Assembly: GCF_026262505.1 (NCBI RefSeq)
Contig: NC_067207.1
Coordinates: forward strand, 28,364,082 to 28,428,081
From: Trichomonas vaginalis G3
Lineage: Eukaryota > Parabasalia > Trichomonadida > Trichomonadidae
Length of the DNA stretch: 64,000 nucleotides
Reading direction: 5' to 3'
Positions 8,977 through 19,656 of the stretch are shown piece by piece; the stretch's first letter is position 1; every line of letters starts with the position of its first letter. Under the pieces are notes generated by a model. It was given only the letters and a program-made list of their open reading frames with translations. It was not told the DNA's origin and searched no databases. A program made the position numbers and the translations under genes.

Positions 8977-10603
8977 ATGTCCGAACAAGACACACACCCA
9001 AATAAATTCGTTGAATTGCGAAGTATCTACAAAAACTACATCAATTTATACATTGCATTGTTTCAACTGAAAACTGAAAAAGAAGAAGAATTAAAAACAA
9101 TTTACAAAATGATCAAAGCAGAATTGATTGATTCAATGAAACATCTCCCCACAAATGTAATAAAAGATATTTTAAATATTATTCCGTATAATAATCGCTA
9201 TACAAAGTCATATTTGTGTCTTGCCAAACTCATATCTGATGAATATCATGTCAAAAAGGTCAATGATGTCGTAAGTATTTCAAACATCCTATTTTACAAA
9301 GAGTATGGTATTAGATTAGACAAATCTTGCGATTTTGAAAAAAATAAATCAGAAAATCTCAGTATTCATGAAGAAAATACAATTTACAGAGCAATTATGA
9401 ATAATGACAAAGAAAGATTCATCACATTCATAGAAGGAAAAGGTTTTGATAAAGATCAAATTCTTAAAAGCGAATTATATCCATATTCTAAAGAAGGATA
9501 TTCATTACTTGAATTATGTTGTTACCATGGAGCAGTTGATTGTTTCAAATTATTAAGAACAAAATTTTACTCAAAAATAACTCAAACATGCCTTAGATTA
9601 TCATTTATAGGTGGAAAACCAGAGATCATGAGTGAATGTTTGAAATATAGATACCTAAAACCAGATGAAAAATGCATGAAATATGCAATTATTTCACACA
9701 ACATTGATTTTGTTACATTCTTGATGAATGAGTACAATATTGCCATTAAATTGGAGCATTGTCAAATTTTCAAAAATCTTGATGCATTTTTAATTTATTT
9801 TGATCAAACAAATGATATTAACCAATGCTTTGTTTATTCAGTTATGTTTAATATTCCATCCCTTTTCGAATACTTCCTTTCAATTGGTGCAAATGTCAAT
9901 GAAAAAGATAAAAATGGAGATATTGCTCTTCATATCGCAGCAATGAGTAAAAGTAAAGAAACTGCTGAACATCTTATTTCACATGGAGCAAATATTAATG
10001 AAAAAATAGATATGGAGATATTGCTCTTCATTTTGCAGCAAAGACAAATAGTAAAGAAACTGCCGAACTTCTTATTTCACATGGTTCAAATATTAACGAA
10101 AAAGATAAAAATGGAGATATTGCTCTTCGTTTTGCAGCAAAGACAAATAGTAAAGAAACTGCCGAACTTCTTATTTTACATGGAGCAAATATTAATGAAA
10201 AAATAGATATGGAGATATTGCTCTTCATTTTGCAGCAATGAGTAAAAGTAAAGAAACTGCTGAACTTCTTATTTCACATGGTTCAAATATTAATGAAAAA
10301 GATATATATGGAGATACAACTCTTCATTTTGCAGCAAAGACAAATAGTAAAGAAACTGCCGAACTTCTTATTTCACATGGAGCAAATATTAATGAAAAAA
10401 ATAAAATTCGAGAAACCGCACTTCATATTGCAGCAAGGAACAATAGTAAAGAAACTGCCGAACTTCTTATTTCACATGGAGCAAATATTAATGAAAAAAA
10501 TAGATATGGAGAAACCCCTCTTCATATTGCAGCAAGGAACATTAGTAAAGAAACTGCCGAACTTCTTCTTTCACACGGTGCAAAAAATGATGTTACTACA
10601 TAA
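8977..10603 (+). pseudogene. Ankyrin-repeat protein with DUF3447-like N-terminus (ANK1), frameshifted
   Basis: Member of the very large Trichomonas ankyrin family. Residues about 1-120 are a conserved N-terminal helical region (ELRSIYKNYINLYIALFQLK). About 130-300 is the DUF3447-like region (LLELCCYHGAVDCFKLLRTK). Ankyrin units of 33 residues follow (GANINEKDxxGDxALHxAA, ETAELLISH). Two identical one-base losses relative to the other repeats, A6 instead of A7 at 10001-10006 and 10198-10203, shift the reading frame twice; the last three to four repeats resume in another frame and end at 10603. Either the gene is newly broken or these are homopolymer sequencing errors. Near-identical repeat units indicate recent array expansion. 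Confidence 0.75.
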
Positions 10604-11507
10604 GATACATTACTTTCATCTTCCAAGATGAGTTTTATTAGAAGTAAAAAAAATTAGCTTTTTACGCTTCATTTAATCGTAAAAATGATTTTTATTACTT
10701 TTCCATACGTTTTGACACATATATAATCATTTTATATCTAATAATGCGGCAAATAAACTTGCTATAAGTGGAATGCGATAAAAAAAACAGAGAATTCCCT
10801 CCAGTTTCAATCGTGCCCTACTATGGTGGAGCTGATGATAAATCAAACGATTTTAAGTATTATATATCTATAAGCATGATTGATCAAAGAATTTCAGATT
10901 TGAACTATATTTTGTATTAAGGCTAGGAAAGTATCTTCAACTACTGAAACAAATAAAAATATTGAAAGAAATCTTTTAAACAATAATAAATAATCAAATA
11001 TGATATTTGATGTCAGACATAACTAGACCAGAAATTGAAATATGAACAAGAGAAAGACAAGTTTTGATCACAGGCAAACATTGTACATCAAATATTATGT
11101 CCTGTAAAGATGAACGAAAACTGGAAAAAATTGATAGGGGTACTGAGGTTAATTTGCCCTTTGAATTTTATATATCCTCTTTGAATTTCAGAAAATGAAA
11201 CGACATTGGATTATTGTACTTATTAAAATTCCATAATTTCTTATAAAAGAGGTGAACTCATTTTACATCAATAAGTGCATTGGCTATTTAATTTGAGAAG
11301 AGTGGGTAAATCGGTTGCTTTGAATTTTTTCTTTCAAAATTTGAAATAAAGTTATCTGAATTGCCATAAAATAATTGCTAAAAAATAATACTTATTCATA
11401 TACCAGAAATGTCTTTCATATTTCATTTCAATTCAAACATCGAACCCAAATCATGAGTGAATTCACATTCAAAATTTATTATAAAATTTCTGAGGAAAAT
11501 TTCCAGT
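10604..11507. other. Intergenic region before RibD-cupin copy 1
   Basis: About 900 bp, AT-rich, no gene recognised. The last 230 bp resemble the region upstream of the second RibD-cupin gene: the word GAGTGGGTAAATCGGTT occurs at about 11299 and 19420, followed by TTTGAAATAAAG in both. This marks the extent of a duplicated module including its promoter. Confidence 0.5.
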
Positions 11508-11520
11508 TCATTTTTCGAGA
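11508..11520 (+). promoter_or_regulatory. Initiator (Inr) of RibD-cupin copy 1
   Basis: TCATTTTTCGAGA directly before the ATG fits the Trichomonas initiator TCA+1YTWY; transcription would start at 11510, giving a leader of about 11 nt. The same element is at 19645 before copy 2. Confidence 0.7.
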
Positions 11521-12645
11521 ATGTCTCAAGAAAGACCGTTCATCTACATCCACATGGGTACATCCCTTGATGGAAAGATCATTGGTAAATTCATGGAAAC
11601 AGAAAATTCAATAGGAGTTTTAATAGATTATGTTTGGACAAGTAAATTGTTCAAACCAGATGCAATCATGATTGGAACTAAAACTGTAACTGAAATGAAT
11701 AATGAACAACCGGTTCTCAATTCAGATGAGAAAGATGTTCCAGAAGGAGATTTCATTGCAAAAAGCGCAAAGGCACTATTCCTTGTTGTTCCTGACTCAG
11801 CAGGCAAAATTGGATGGAAGAATAATTACTTCGAAACAGTATACTTCCAAAAATCCAATATTATTGAAATCCTTTCAGAAAAGGCATCCCCACAGTACAG
11901 GAATTACTTAAGAAGTCTCAATATCTCTTATATCATCGCCGGTAAGGAACACGTTGATGTTGTTCCAGCTGCTAAAGCATTGAAGCAGAAATTTGGCATC
12001 AACACCCTTGGTGTTCTTGGTGGAGCTACAATTAACTGGTCATTTGTTCAGGCTGGTATTGTTGATGAATTATCAATCTGCTTAGTAGCTGCTGGTGATG
12101 GTGCAAACAAGTCATTAACATTGTTTGAGAAGGCACCACAAATTGTTGAGAATTCGCCAGTTGAATTTGAACTCAAGTCAATTGATAGACTCAGCACAAA
12201 CGGATTATGGCTCAAATATACACCAAAGGGTGCAAGAAATGAAGAGAGACCATATTCCGGTCAATTTGAATTAGGCAAAAAGAACGTTGATGCCAAGTTC
12301 TTCACAGGTACAAGTTATCTTAATCAACTTTCAAATCAAGGTGCTACCGTGCTAAATGTGACATTTGAACCAGGTAGTAGAAACAATTAGCACATTCACC
12401 ACGGAGGAAATCAGATATTACTTGTCACCGACGGCTTTTGTTGGCATCAGGAAGAAGGAAAGGAACCAAGGTTCTTAAGATCTGGCGATGTTGTTGAAAT
12501 CCCACCAGAAGTCAAGCATTGGCATGGAGCATCTAAGCAAACATGGTTTGCTCATATATCCATCCAGCCACAAGCCGAAAAGTCATCAACAGAGTGGCTG
12601 GAACCGGTTTCTGATGAACTTTACAACAGTTTAGTTCCAAAATAA
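11521..12645 (+). pseudogene. RibD C-terminal (DHFR-like) domain fused to cupin, copy 1, one in-frame stop
   Basis: 375 codons. Residues about 1-230 form a RibD_C/DHFR-like reductase domain (FIYIHMGTSLDGKIIGKF near the start, then LGVLGGATINWSFVQAGIVDE). Residues about 250-374 form a cupin_2 barrel. A TAG at 12388-12390 falls where copy 2 has Trp (IRNNW); after it the same frame stays open through the cupin half (HHGGN, LRSGDVVEIPPEVKHW) to TAA at 12643. The uninterrupted coding pattern after the stop suggests a recent nonsense change, possible read-through, or a base-call error. The exact reaction is unknown; the fusion resembles bacterial enzymes and may have been acquired laterally (inference). 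Confidence 0.75.
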
Positions 12646-12846
12646 TTTTTATTTATTCTCTTATAAACTAAATATTTCTCCCATTAATATGATTTCAAGT
12701 TACATAATCTACTTTAAATGTATCTCCAGGGAAACAAAATGACATCTTTAAAAATAATCAATTCCTGCATTGAAGAATGTTAAATAGAATTATTGTGTGA
12801 ATATCTTCTGGATTAATTCTTCAATAAATATATATATGTTGATTGA
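12646..12846. other. Intergenic spacer
   Basis: AT-rich spacer between the RibD-cupin pseudogene and an ankyrin remnant; nothing recognised. Confidence 0.4.
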
Positions 12847-13115
12847 TTGATAGCTCATCATAATGTAGCTTATCAAAATAAAGATATCGTTGGAGTTCTT
12901 TTTTCACATGGTACAAATGTCAGTGAAAAAGAAAATAATGGAGCTTCAGCTCTTCATTTTGCAGTATATAATAAGAAATGTGTGTATTTCTTCCTTCTCA
13001 TGGTGCAAATATCAATGAAAAAGATAAATATGGAGAATCTCCTCTTCATCTTGCAGACCATTAAAATTTTAAATTAAGCGTTGAGATTCTTCTTTTACAT
13101 GGAGCAAACATAGGA
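12847..13115 (+). pseudogene. Ankyrin-repeat remnant
   Basis: Two to three decayed ankyrin units (LFSHGTNVSEKENNGASALHF, then out-of-frame units) with no N-terminal region and no start. It stands just downstream of RibD-cupin copy 1, as ANK2 stands downstream of copy 2, so it is probably the remains of the ankyrin member of the first module. Confidence 0.65.
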
Positions 13116-13360
13116 TGTTAAAAATGTTCAATATAGGTATATGAGTTTTAGTTGTTATCAAATTAAAATCAATATCATACTCTAAGATAATTAAAATCAG
13201 CCCTAATTATTTAGATAGAAAAGCTATTTTAATGTAATTGTTAATAAATAGATGACATAAATAAGATTATAAAAAATAATAATACAAAAATATTTATTAT
13301 ATCAAAATATACAATGTATTTTTAATAAATATTATAACCTTTATATTCTCTATAGTGAAT
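13116..13360. other. AT-rich intergenic region
   Basis: No gene or repeat recognised; shared 3' flank of the ankyrin remnant and the RRM gene. Confidence 0.35.
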
Positions 13361-13852
13361 TTATTCCGCTTTCTTAGATTTTGGATCTTCATCAGGAATA
13401 GCAACTCCATTAGCATCAAACTGAGCTATAAATGATGGCCATTCATATTTGATACCAGCTGCTTCTAAGGCAGCCTTTATCTTCTTTTCTTGGCGAGCTA
13501 ATTTTAATGCGAACTCTTTCTTTGGTAATTGATCATGATTTATCTTCTTAGGTCTAGTGCGTGCGTTTGTAAAGAGTTTTGGCGGAACTTGTGCAGATGG
13601 AAGATATTTTGCTTCTAATTTTTTGTCAAGGATTAGATAATTGTTAAAAGACTTTGCAACTATCTTTGCCGTTTCTGGATTATCAAATTCTGCCCAGCCA
13701 TAATGTTTAGAATTACCAGTTTTTGTAGATCTCGCTAACTGAACATTTTTAACAGTACCAAATTCTCCAAGTGCTTTCTTCATTTCTTTCTCTTCAAAAC
13801 CATCTGGTAAGTGAGCAATGTAAACAACACAGCTGGTATCTTGCTCTGCCAT
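13361..13852 (-). CDS. NIFK/Nop15-like nucleolar RRM protein
   Basis: 163 residues. One RRM spans about residues 8-86, with RNP2 VYIAHLP and RNP1 KHYGWAEF clearly visible. A basic C-terminal region (LPKKEFALKLARQEKKIKAA, then YEWPSF) follows. Single-RRM proteins with this basic tail are yeast Nop15 and human NIFK, which bind pre-60S ribosomes near ITS2 and act in large-subunit maturation in the nucleolus. The family is usually longer; the FHA-binding tail of NIFK is absent. Gene intact. Confidence 0.72.
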   Translation of the reverse strand: MAEQDTSCVVYIAHLPDGFEEKEMKKALGEFGTVKNVQLARSTKTGNSKHYGWAEFDNPETAKIVAKSFNNYLILDKKLEAKYLPSAQVPPKLFTNARTRPKKINHDQLPKKEFALKLARQEKKIKAALEAAGIKYEWPSFIAQFDANGVAIPDEDPKSKKAE

Positions 13853-14149
13853 AATTCTTTAAAATTTGGAAAACCGCAAATTTAATTCAAATTTTCTATG
13901 TCCTATTCTTATTTCATGTGTATTACCTCATGTGATTAATATTGAGAGCTATTACTGTGATTATATTATTAAGTATAATATGTTTTAATAGGGCATTATG
14001 CCAATTTGATTAAATAACTATGAATAAAATTATTCATTAAATAAAATTGTGCCAAATGCAGTCAGCATTAAGAGTTATTACAATATTCATGTGATAAATA
14101 TTAAAATAAAGTAAATATTGTATTTATGTTGAGAAAAGTGTATTTTATT
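13853..14149. other. AT-rich intergenic region
   Basis: About 300 bp between two minus-strand genes; holds the promoter of the RRM gene but no recognised motif. Confidence 0.35.
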
Positions 14150-15562
14150 TTAAAAAACATAGTTTTGTGTAATCCATTGAAGGAAATTATCAACATCTTG
14201 CTCTGTTGAGCCCCATCCAAGGGAAGCTCTAACAGCTCCAAGAGGAATTCCGTCAATTACATCGTTTTCATCGCCACAAGTTGTTTTAGCATCGAAATAA
14301 GACCTCACTCTTGATTCTGGTATCTTCATGAAGTCGAAACAAGCACCTGGATTGCAATGGCAGCCACCTCTCAAATGAAATCCGGCTTCACCTGCAGATT
14401 TGACGACTTCGTAGTAGCCAAAGTAATCATCTTCTGTTCTCTTCAAGTTAAATGCAACAATTCCGCCTTGTCTCGTAATTCCTTGACCATGATTTCCATA
14501 AACTTTGACTGCTTCAGCTCCATTGCCATGGGAAAGCGATGTGAGTCCTTTATAAAGTCTATCTGTAAGGCGAGCAACATGTTCTTGGATTTTATTCATG
14601 CCAATTGAATTAATTGATTCTAATCCATATTTAACTGCAAGTGTAAGTTCGAAAGGAGGTTCATCATCCTCAAATGAGTATACTTCGAAGTAATCATCGT
14701 CTGGAGATGAATATTTCGCCGAATTAGATGTATATGTTTTCTTCTCAAGCATTTTTAGTAGAGATTTCTTAATAACTAAAGCACCTGTATTTGGAAAACC
14801 AAATATCTTGTAAAATGACATGATTACGGCATCGTAATCTGTTTTTGATAAATCTAATGGATTTGTTGGAAGGAATGCAGCAGAATCTGCAACAATAGTC
14901 CATCTCTTACGCCATTCCTTATCATTAAGAAGCTTCGAAATTTGTTCTGGATCGTTTTTTCCTCCCGCAAAGTTTTCTTCAAGTGGAAAAACGAACAAAT
15001 TCTTTGAAGATTCTGAGTATGGTAAATTGTAAACATCTTTAAGATCATTAATTGATCTAAACTTTGAGCCATGCTTGATTGCGTATTTTCGAACGCCTAA
15101 AATTGAATTATGATTGTATAAAGTGTATGCATATGTGCTATCTTTTGTCCATGGGAAATTTTCTCCGACAAGCTTCATGGCTTGTGTAGCACTTGCAACA
15201 AAAATGACGGAATAAATTGAAGGATCGGCTCCTACGAATTTCAAAAGTTCTGAACGAATTTCTTCTATTATCTTTGTCTTGTTAACATTGATTGGCATTG
15301 TTAATAAATCGTATTCATATTGTGAAATTGCTTGATCTAGATAAATTCCAGCGCCGGTATAATCAAGATATGTTCCATTTAAGTGTTTGAAGATATTTTT
15401 CCTTTGTTTTTGTAAGTTTTTCGGATAATTATCCCCAGGATTTACGAAAGTATCTGTATTCATTGTTATCCGGATGTACAACAATGTTATAAATATTGCA
15501 CATAACGGTATCAATGCAACTTTCATATATAAATTCTGTCTATTTACTGAAACTCTCTTCAT
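14150..15562 (-). CDS. Membrane-anchored MOCOS-like class V aminotransferase (cysteine desulfurase fold)
   Basis: 470 residues. One membrane segment at about residues 13-33 (VALIPLCAIFITLLYI) would anchor the enzyme, followed by a fold-type I PLP domain. Visible signatures are DYTGAG (67-72), NHNSILGVR near 150, the cofactor Asp in VADSAAF (226), the Schiff-base Lys in SFYKIFGFPNTGAL (about 252), and RGGCHCNPGAC near 400 with the cysteine pair typical of molybdenum cofactor sulfurase N-terminal domains. The MOSC domain of full MOCOS is absent. The substrate is unknown: the family can move sulfur from cysteine, but anaerobic trichomonads are not known for Moco enzymes. Start at 15562 includes the anchor. 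Gene intact. Confidence 0.75.
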   Translation of the reverse strand: MKRVSVNRQNLYMKVALIPLCAIFITLLYIRITMNTDTFVNPGDNYPKNLQKQRKNIFKHLNGTYLDYTGAGIYLDQAISQYEYDLLTMPINVNKTKIIEEIRSELLKFVGADPSIYSVIFVASATQAMKLVGENFPWTKDSTYAYTLYNHNSILGVRKYAIKHGSKFRSINDLKDVYNLPYSESSKNLFVFPLEENFAGGKNDPEQISKLLNDKEWRKRWTIVADSAAFLPTNPLDLSKTDYDAVIMSFYKIFGFPNTGALVIKKSLLKMLEKKTYTSNSAKYSSPDDDYFEVYSFEDDEPPFELTLAVKYGLESINSIGMNKIQEHVARLTDRLYKGLTSLSHGNGAEAVKVYGNHGQGITRQGGIVAFNLKRTEDDYFGYYEVVKSAGEAGFHLRGGCHCNPGACFDFMKIPESRVRSYFDAKTTCGDENDVIDGIPLGAVRASLGWGSTEQDVDNFLQWITQNYVF

Positions 15563-15672
15563 TATTTAATTTATATTTGACATATTTTTGTGAGATTTGA
15601 TAGGAAATGCTACGATATAATAAGATAATTGTTTTTTATTTAATTTTAAAATCTCAATACAATTTATAAACG

Positions 15673-15704
15673 TCACTTTTAGAAAAGTTCGCTTTTTTTT
15701 AGTG
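15673..15704 (+). promoter_or_regulatory. Initiator of the FAM184-like gene
   Basis: TCACTTTTAG at 15673 matches the Trichomonas initiator, giving a leader of about 30 nt before the ATG at 15705. The divergent MOCOS-like gene starts only 110 bp away on the other strand. Confidence 0.6.
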
Positions 15705-18700
15705 ATGAGTGCTCCACCTAAAATTGATGACAAATGGATGCATGACATCAGTAAAAAGATTGCAACACTTACAAAAACAGTTTTCAGGCTTCATGCAGAA
15801 ACAGTTGATCGAAAAGACGAAATTAATCAATTAAAACAAAGATATGAAGACGAACTTAATCAGGCGCAAGCACAATCGCGGGCCGCACTTGAAGATACTC
15901 AGTCTCAAGTTCAAAGATATAGAGATAATATTGATGCAACTGTAAAAGAAGCGTATGAACAAGAATTTTCACGCGTTAAAAAGCAATTTGATGAGGCAAA
16001 AGAAAAATTAGGAGAGCAATCTAAGAGAGTCATCGATTCTGCAAATGCTAGATTAAACGAATTAAAGACTCAAGTTGAAGATCTTCGTGTTAAGGCTGAA
16101 GCCCAAATGAAATTATTCCACGATGCACAGCAAGAACTTCTCAATCTTTCAAACAATGCAATTTCGAAAGTTGAAGAAAAACATAAGAAAGAATTAGCCG
16201 AACACGTTAACGAAGCCAACAAGAAATACAATGCTCTTGTTATGGCAACAGCCAAAAAAGAGGAAGAGCTTAAAGCCAAATTCGAGCATGAAATCAGCGA
16301 ATTACGTAAGAATCTTGCAAATGGCCAAAAGTCAGCAGCCGAAGCTCTTGCAGCCCAGCAAAGAGACCTAGAAGGCCGTCTCAAAGACTTAGAAGCCGAA
16401 AAAGAGAGCATTGTACGAGCAGTTGAATCTCTTAATGATCAAATGCTCCAACAACAGCAAGAAGCAGAGCAATACCTACAAAAAGTTGCTGCACAGAAGG
16501 AGAAGATTGCAACAGCCCATATAGAAAACATGGACAACCTTAAGAAGAAGCTCGAACAAAGAAGAAAAGACCATGAAGACAAAATCACAAAAATCAAAGA
16601 CGAAATGAAGAAAGATGAAGAAAAACATCAAAAGATGATAACAGATCTTCGTGCACAAATCGAAACAGAAAAGGAAGAACACAAAAAAGCACTCGATGCT
16701 CTTGAAGAAGCAGCGAAAAAGAACTCAGCTTCCGCAGACAACAAAAAGATGCAGTTAATTGAAGAACACAGACAAATCATGGACGAAATGAACGCAAAAC
16801 ATCAAGCATACATGGATGCAGCTCGTGCAAAAGAAGCTTCATTGCAACAAGACCTCGCGAAGTTGCAAGAAGAACATGATGCGGAAGTTGCAAGAATCAA
16901 AGCACAAATTTACGAAGAACAAGTGAAACATGAAGAAATGTTAAGAGATTTGAAGCAGAAACACGATAGCGAATTAAGTGCTTTGAAGCAGACGCATGCA
17001 GCAGAATTAAAGAGAATGCAAGATGAACTAGAAAGCTGTGAAAACGCAAGTTCTTCGAGTTTGCAGAAATTGATGGAAGAAATCGAAGCAATAAGAAAAG
17101 AAATAGAAGAAACGAAACTCAAGAATGAACAAGAATTACAAAGAAGACAAAAAGAAAAAGAAGACAATATAAAGAGAATAAAAGAAGAACAAGAAAAAGC
17201 ATTAAAATATTTAAGAGAACAACATGCAGATAGAATGAAACAATTGGAAGAAGAAACGAAACAAAGAATAGAACAAATGAAGAAAGATCATCAAGAAAAG
17301 ATGAAACAATTAGAAGTGGAAGCTGCTGAAAGAAAAGAAAAAGAATGTAATGAGTTAAGAGCGAAATTACAAAAACAAAGAGATGATGAAATAGCTCAAA
17401 CAAGATTAGAATGGGAATCAAAGATTAATGACTTGAAAGAGAAAATCGCAGCTAAAAAGAAAGCAAAAGAAGAAGCGGAAAAATTCATGGTCGAAGAATC
17501 AGCGAAAAGACAAGAACAAATTAATCTTGTTAAACAAGAAATTAAAGAAATTGAAGATAATTGGGCCAACGAGAAACAACAAATAACTGAAAAATGGACA
17601 ACAAAAATACAAAATGCTAAGAAACAACACGCTGAAATCGAAAGACAAAATGAAGAAGCTAAAAGACAAAAAGACAAAGAATATGCAATCGCCGTAGAAA
17701 GACTGAAGAAAGAACTACAAGAAGAAGAGGATAAAAAGAGATTGGCAATTGAAGAACTCCAAAAAGCAATTGAGAACCAAAAGAAGGCAAATGATGATGA
17801 AGCAGAAAAAGCGAAACAAGAAATTGAACATATCAAAGAACAGAGAACTTCAGTGATACAAGACTTGCAAAGACAAATTGAACAAGTCAAAGAAATCACT
17901 GAAAAGAAATTGAAAGAAATAGAAGACCAAAGACAAACAGAACTCGCAAAACTACAGGAACAATTAAGTTCTGTAAAAGCTAAAGGAGAAGCGGATTTAA
18001 AGAAACTTAAAGATGGATATGAAATCACTAAAAAGAACCAGGAACAACAACTCGATGCTTTGAGAAGACAAATAGAACAAGAAGAACAAGAAGCTTCAAG
18101 AAAATTGTCAGATATCAAATCCCAAAATGACAGATCTTTGGCCGAACTCGAAAAAGCTCAGAAAGAAGAGATAGACAAATTAACTGCGGACTTAGCTGCA
18201 ATACAAAAAGCAAGTGAAGACCAGAAGAAGAAACACAACGAATTACTCGAAAAACAACAGAAAGAATACGACCAAAAACTTGCAGCAATGAAGTCTAAAT
18301 TTGATTCAGAAAGAGACGCAATTAACAAAGAAATGGCTGAAATCGAGGAAGAAAAGAAGAAAGTCATATCAGAACTCGAAGCAGAAACAAAAGTTTGGGA
18401 AGAAAAGTACAATAACAGAGATGCAAGACCAGAAGATATCGAAAAGATCAAGCAATTGGAAGCAGAAATCACCAAAAAGACAAAAGATATCGAAAATGTT
18501 CAAAGAGAACTCACGAAATACCAAAATGAATTGATGAATAGAGAGAAAACATATAACAAAGTTTTCTCAAACAAGCCACAATTGGCTGTTTTGAATACTT
18601 TGGAGAGGAAAGCAAAGAGAGATGCTTTGATTTCATCATTAAGCACTTCATCTACTACACATTTGCCACCTTTACCTGATCCTATTGATACCCCAACAAA

Positions 18701-18719
18701 GAGAATGAGAAAGAAATAA
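15705..18719 (+). CDS. FAM184-like giant coiled-coil protein
   Basis: 1004 residues from the ATG at 15705 (MSAPPKIDDKWMHDISKK). The N-terminal 60 residues resemble the FAM184 domain (DISKKIATLTKTVFRLHAE, then DEINQLKQRYEDEL). Nearly all the rest, about residues 60-950, is continuous heptad coiled coil very rich in Glu, Lys and Gln. The C-terminus is short and unstructured (THLPPLPDPIDTPTKRMRKK), with a phosphorylatable SP/TP-like patch. FAM184 proteins are cilium or centrosome associated, and a POC1-like gene lies nearby, so a cytoskeletal role in the basal-body or karyomastigont apparatus is plausible (inference). Intact despite its length. Confidence 0.65.
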   Translation: MSAPPKIDDKWMHDISKKIATLTKTVFRLHAETVDRKDEINQLKQRYEDELNQAQAQSRAALEDTQSQVQRYRDNIDATVKEAYEQEFSRVKKQFDEAKEKLGEQSKRVIDSANARLNELKTQVEDLRVKAEAQMKLFHDAQQELLNLSNNAISKVEEKHKKELAEHVNEANKKYNALVMATAKKEEELKAKFEHEISELRKNLANGQKSAAEALAAQQRDLEGRLKDLEAEKESIVRAVESLNDQMLQQQQEAEQYLQKVAAQKEKIATAHIENMDNLKKKLEQRRKDHEDKITKIKDEMKKDEEKHQKMITDLRAQIETEKEEHKKALDALEEAAKKNSASADNKKMQLIEEHRQIMDEMNAKHQAYMDAARAKEASLQQDLAKLQEEHDAEVARIKAQIYEEQVKHEEMLRDLKQKHDSELSALKQTHAAELKRMQDELESCENASSSSLQKLMEEIEAIRKEIEETKLKNEQELQRRQKEKEDNIKRIKEEQEKALKYLREQHADRMKQLEEETKQRIEQMKKDHQEKMKQLEVEAAERKEKECNELRAKLQKQRDDEIAQTRLEWESKINDLKEKIAAKKKAKEEAEKFMVEESAKRQEQINLVKQEIKEIEDNWANEKQQITEKWTTKIQNAKKQHAEIERQNEEAKRQKDKEYAIAVERLKKELQEEEDKKRLAIEELQKAIENQKKANDDEAEKAKQEIEHIKEQRTSVIQDLQRQIEQVKEITEKKLKEIEDQRQTELAKLQEQLSSVKAKGEADLKKLKDGYEITKKNQEQQLDALRRQIEQEEQEASRKLSDIKSQNDRSLAELEKAQKEEIDKLTADLAAIQKASEDQKKKHNELLEKQQKEYDQKLAAMKSKFDSERDAINKEMAEIEEEKKKVISELEAETKVWEEKYNNRDARPEDIEKIKQLEAEITKKTKDIENVQRELTKYQNELMNREKTYNKVFSNKPQLAVLNTLERKAKRDALISSLSTSSTTHLPPLPDPIDTPTKRMRKK

Positions 18720-19644
18720 TTTAATTTTTTTATAATTTTTATTTTTTTGTAATTAATAAATCATATCAATTAAAATATCAACTATTTAAACATCCTAATT
18801 TCAATCTCAGGTTAACCAGTAAATACAAAAAAATTTAGAGATCATATTTTAACATTTGAAAATTAATATAGGAATTCAAATGGTATAGATGCATTTACTA
18901 TTGTAATGCGTAATTAAAAGCTATTGAAGTATAAAATTCATTATATTTTCTTTGTTGATAGATATTTATTCATATTGAACATACAAATGGATATTCGTAT
19001 GACTTTATGATAATCAATGATATAGATATTAAATTTGAAAATGATTTTTATTTAATAATTTTTATTAATTAAAATGATATTGATTCATTCAAAATGAAAT
19101 ACATTTATTTGCATGATACATTGCAATGTTATCATGGTCAAAATGTTGAACTTCATTATTTTGATTAAAATCAAATTTCAAAAAGGAAAAAAATATTTTA
19201 AATTTGTATATTTTTCATAAAAGATTTTTTGCTTCACATTTGGACTGCGATACTCAATCAATGAGAATGCTAAATCGTAAAATTTCGAGGTTAATTTTTC
19301 TTAGAGATTGAAAAAGTCAAAGAATTTGGAATACAGAGCACATCAATATATGTGTTATTTTTATATGTGGAATGAACTCAAAATAATCGTTATGTAGCCA
19401 AAACAAATAATTTGTGATGAGTGGGTAAATCGGTTTCATTGAATTATCTGTTTTCAAATTTGAAATAAAGATAACTTATGTGTCAAAAAACGAAAATTGT
19501 ATAAATAGCTATAATGAGCATAGTACGCAATGTTTTTCATAATTATTTTCAATAAAGTATGTTGGAACCTAATAGACATCATGTGAATTCACATTCAAAT
19601 TTTTTTCAAAAGAAAAAAATTTAAGAAGAGAAAAATGAATCAGT
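18720..19644. other. Long AT-rich intergenic region before RibD-cupin copy 2
   Basis: About 930 bp. No gene is seen. From about 19418 it resembles the upstream region of copy 1 (GAGTGGGTAAATCGGTT, TTTGAAATAAAG), so the left edge of the duplicated module lies near there. Confidence 0.45.
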
Positions 19645-19656
19645 TCATTTTTCAAG
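19645..19656 (+). promoter_or_regulatory. Initiator of RibD-cupin copy 2
   Basis: TCATTTTTCAAG immediately before the ATG at 19657, predicted +1 at 19647; same element as copy 1. Confidence 0.7.

Noticed and set aside
10278-10631. Plus-strand reading rich in KKLPNFLFHMEQILMKK
   Set aside because: Off-frame translation of ankyrin repeats; the composition follows from the repeat, not from a gene.
16070-18475. Long minus-strand open frames rich in Ser, Phe and Cys
   Set aside because: They are complements of the Glu/Lys/Gln-rich coiled coil of the FAM184-like gene; no initiator and no sensible protein.
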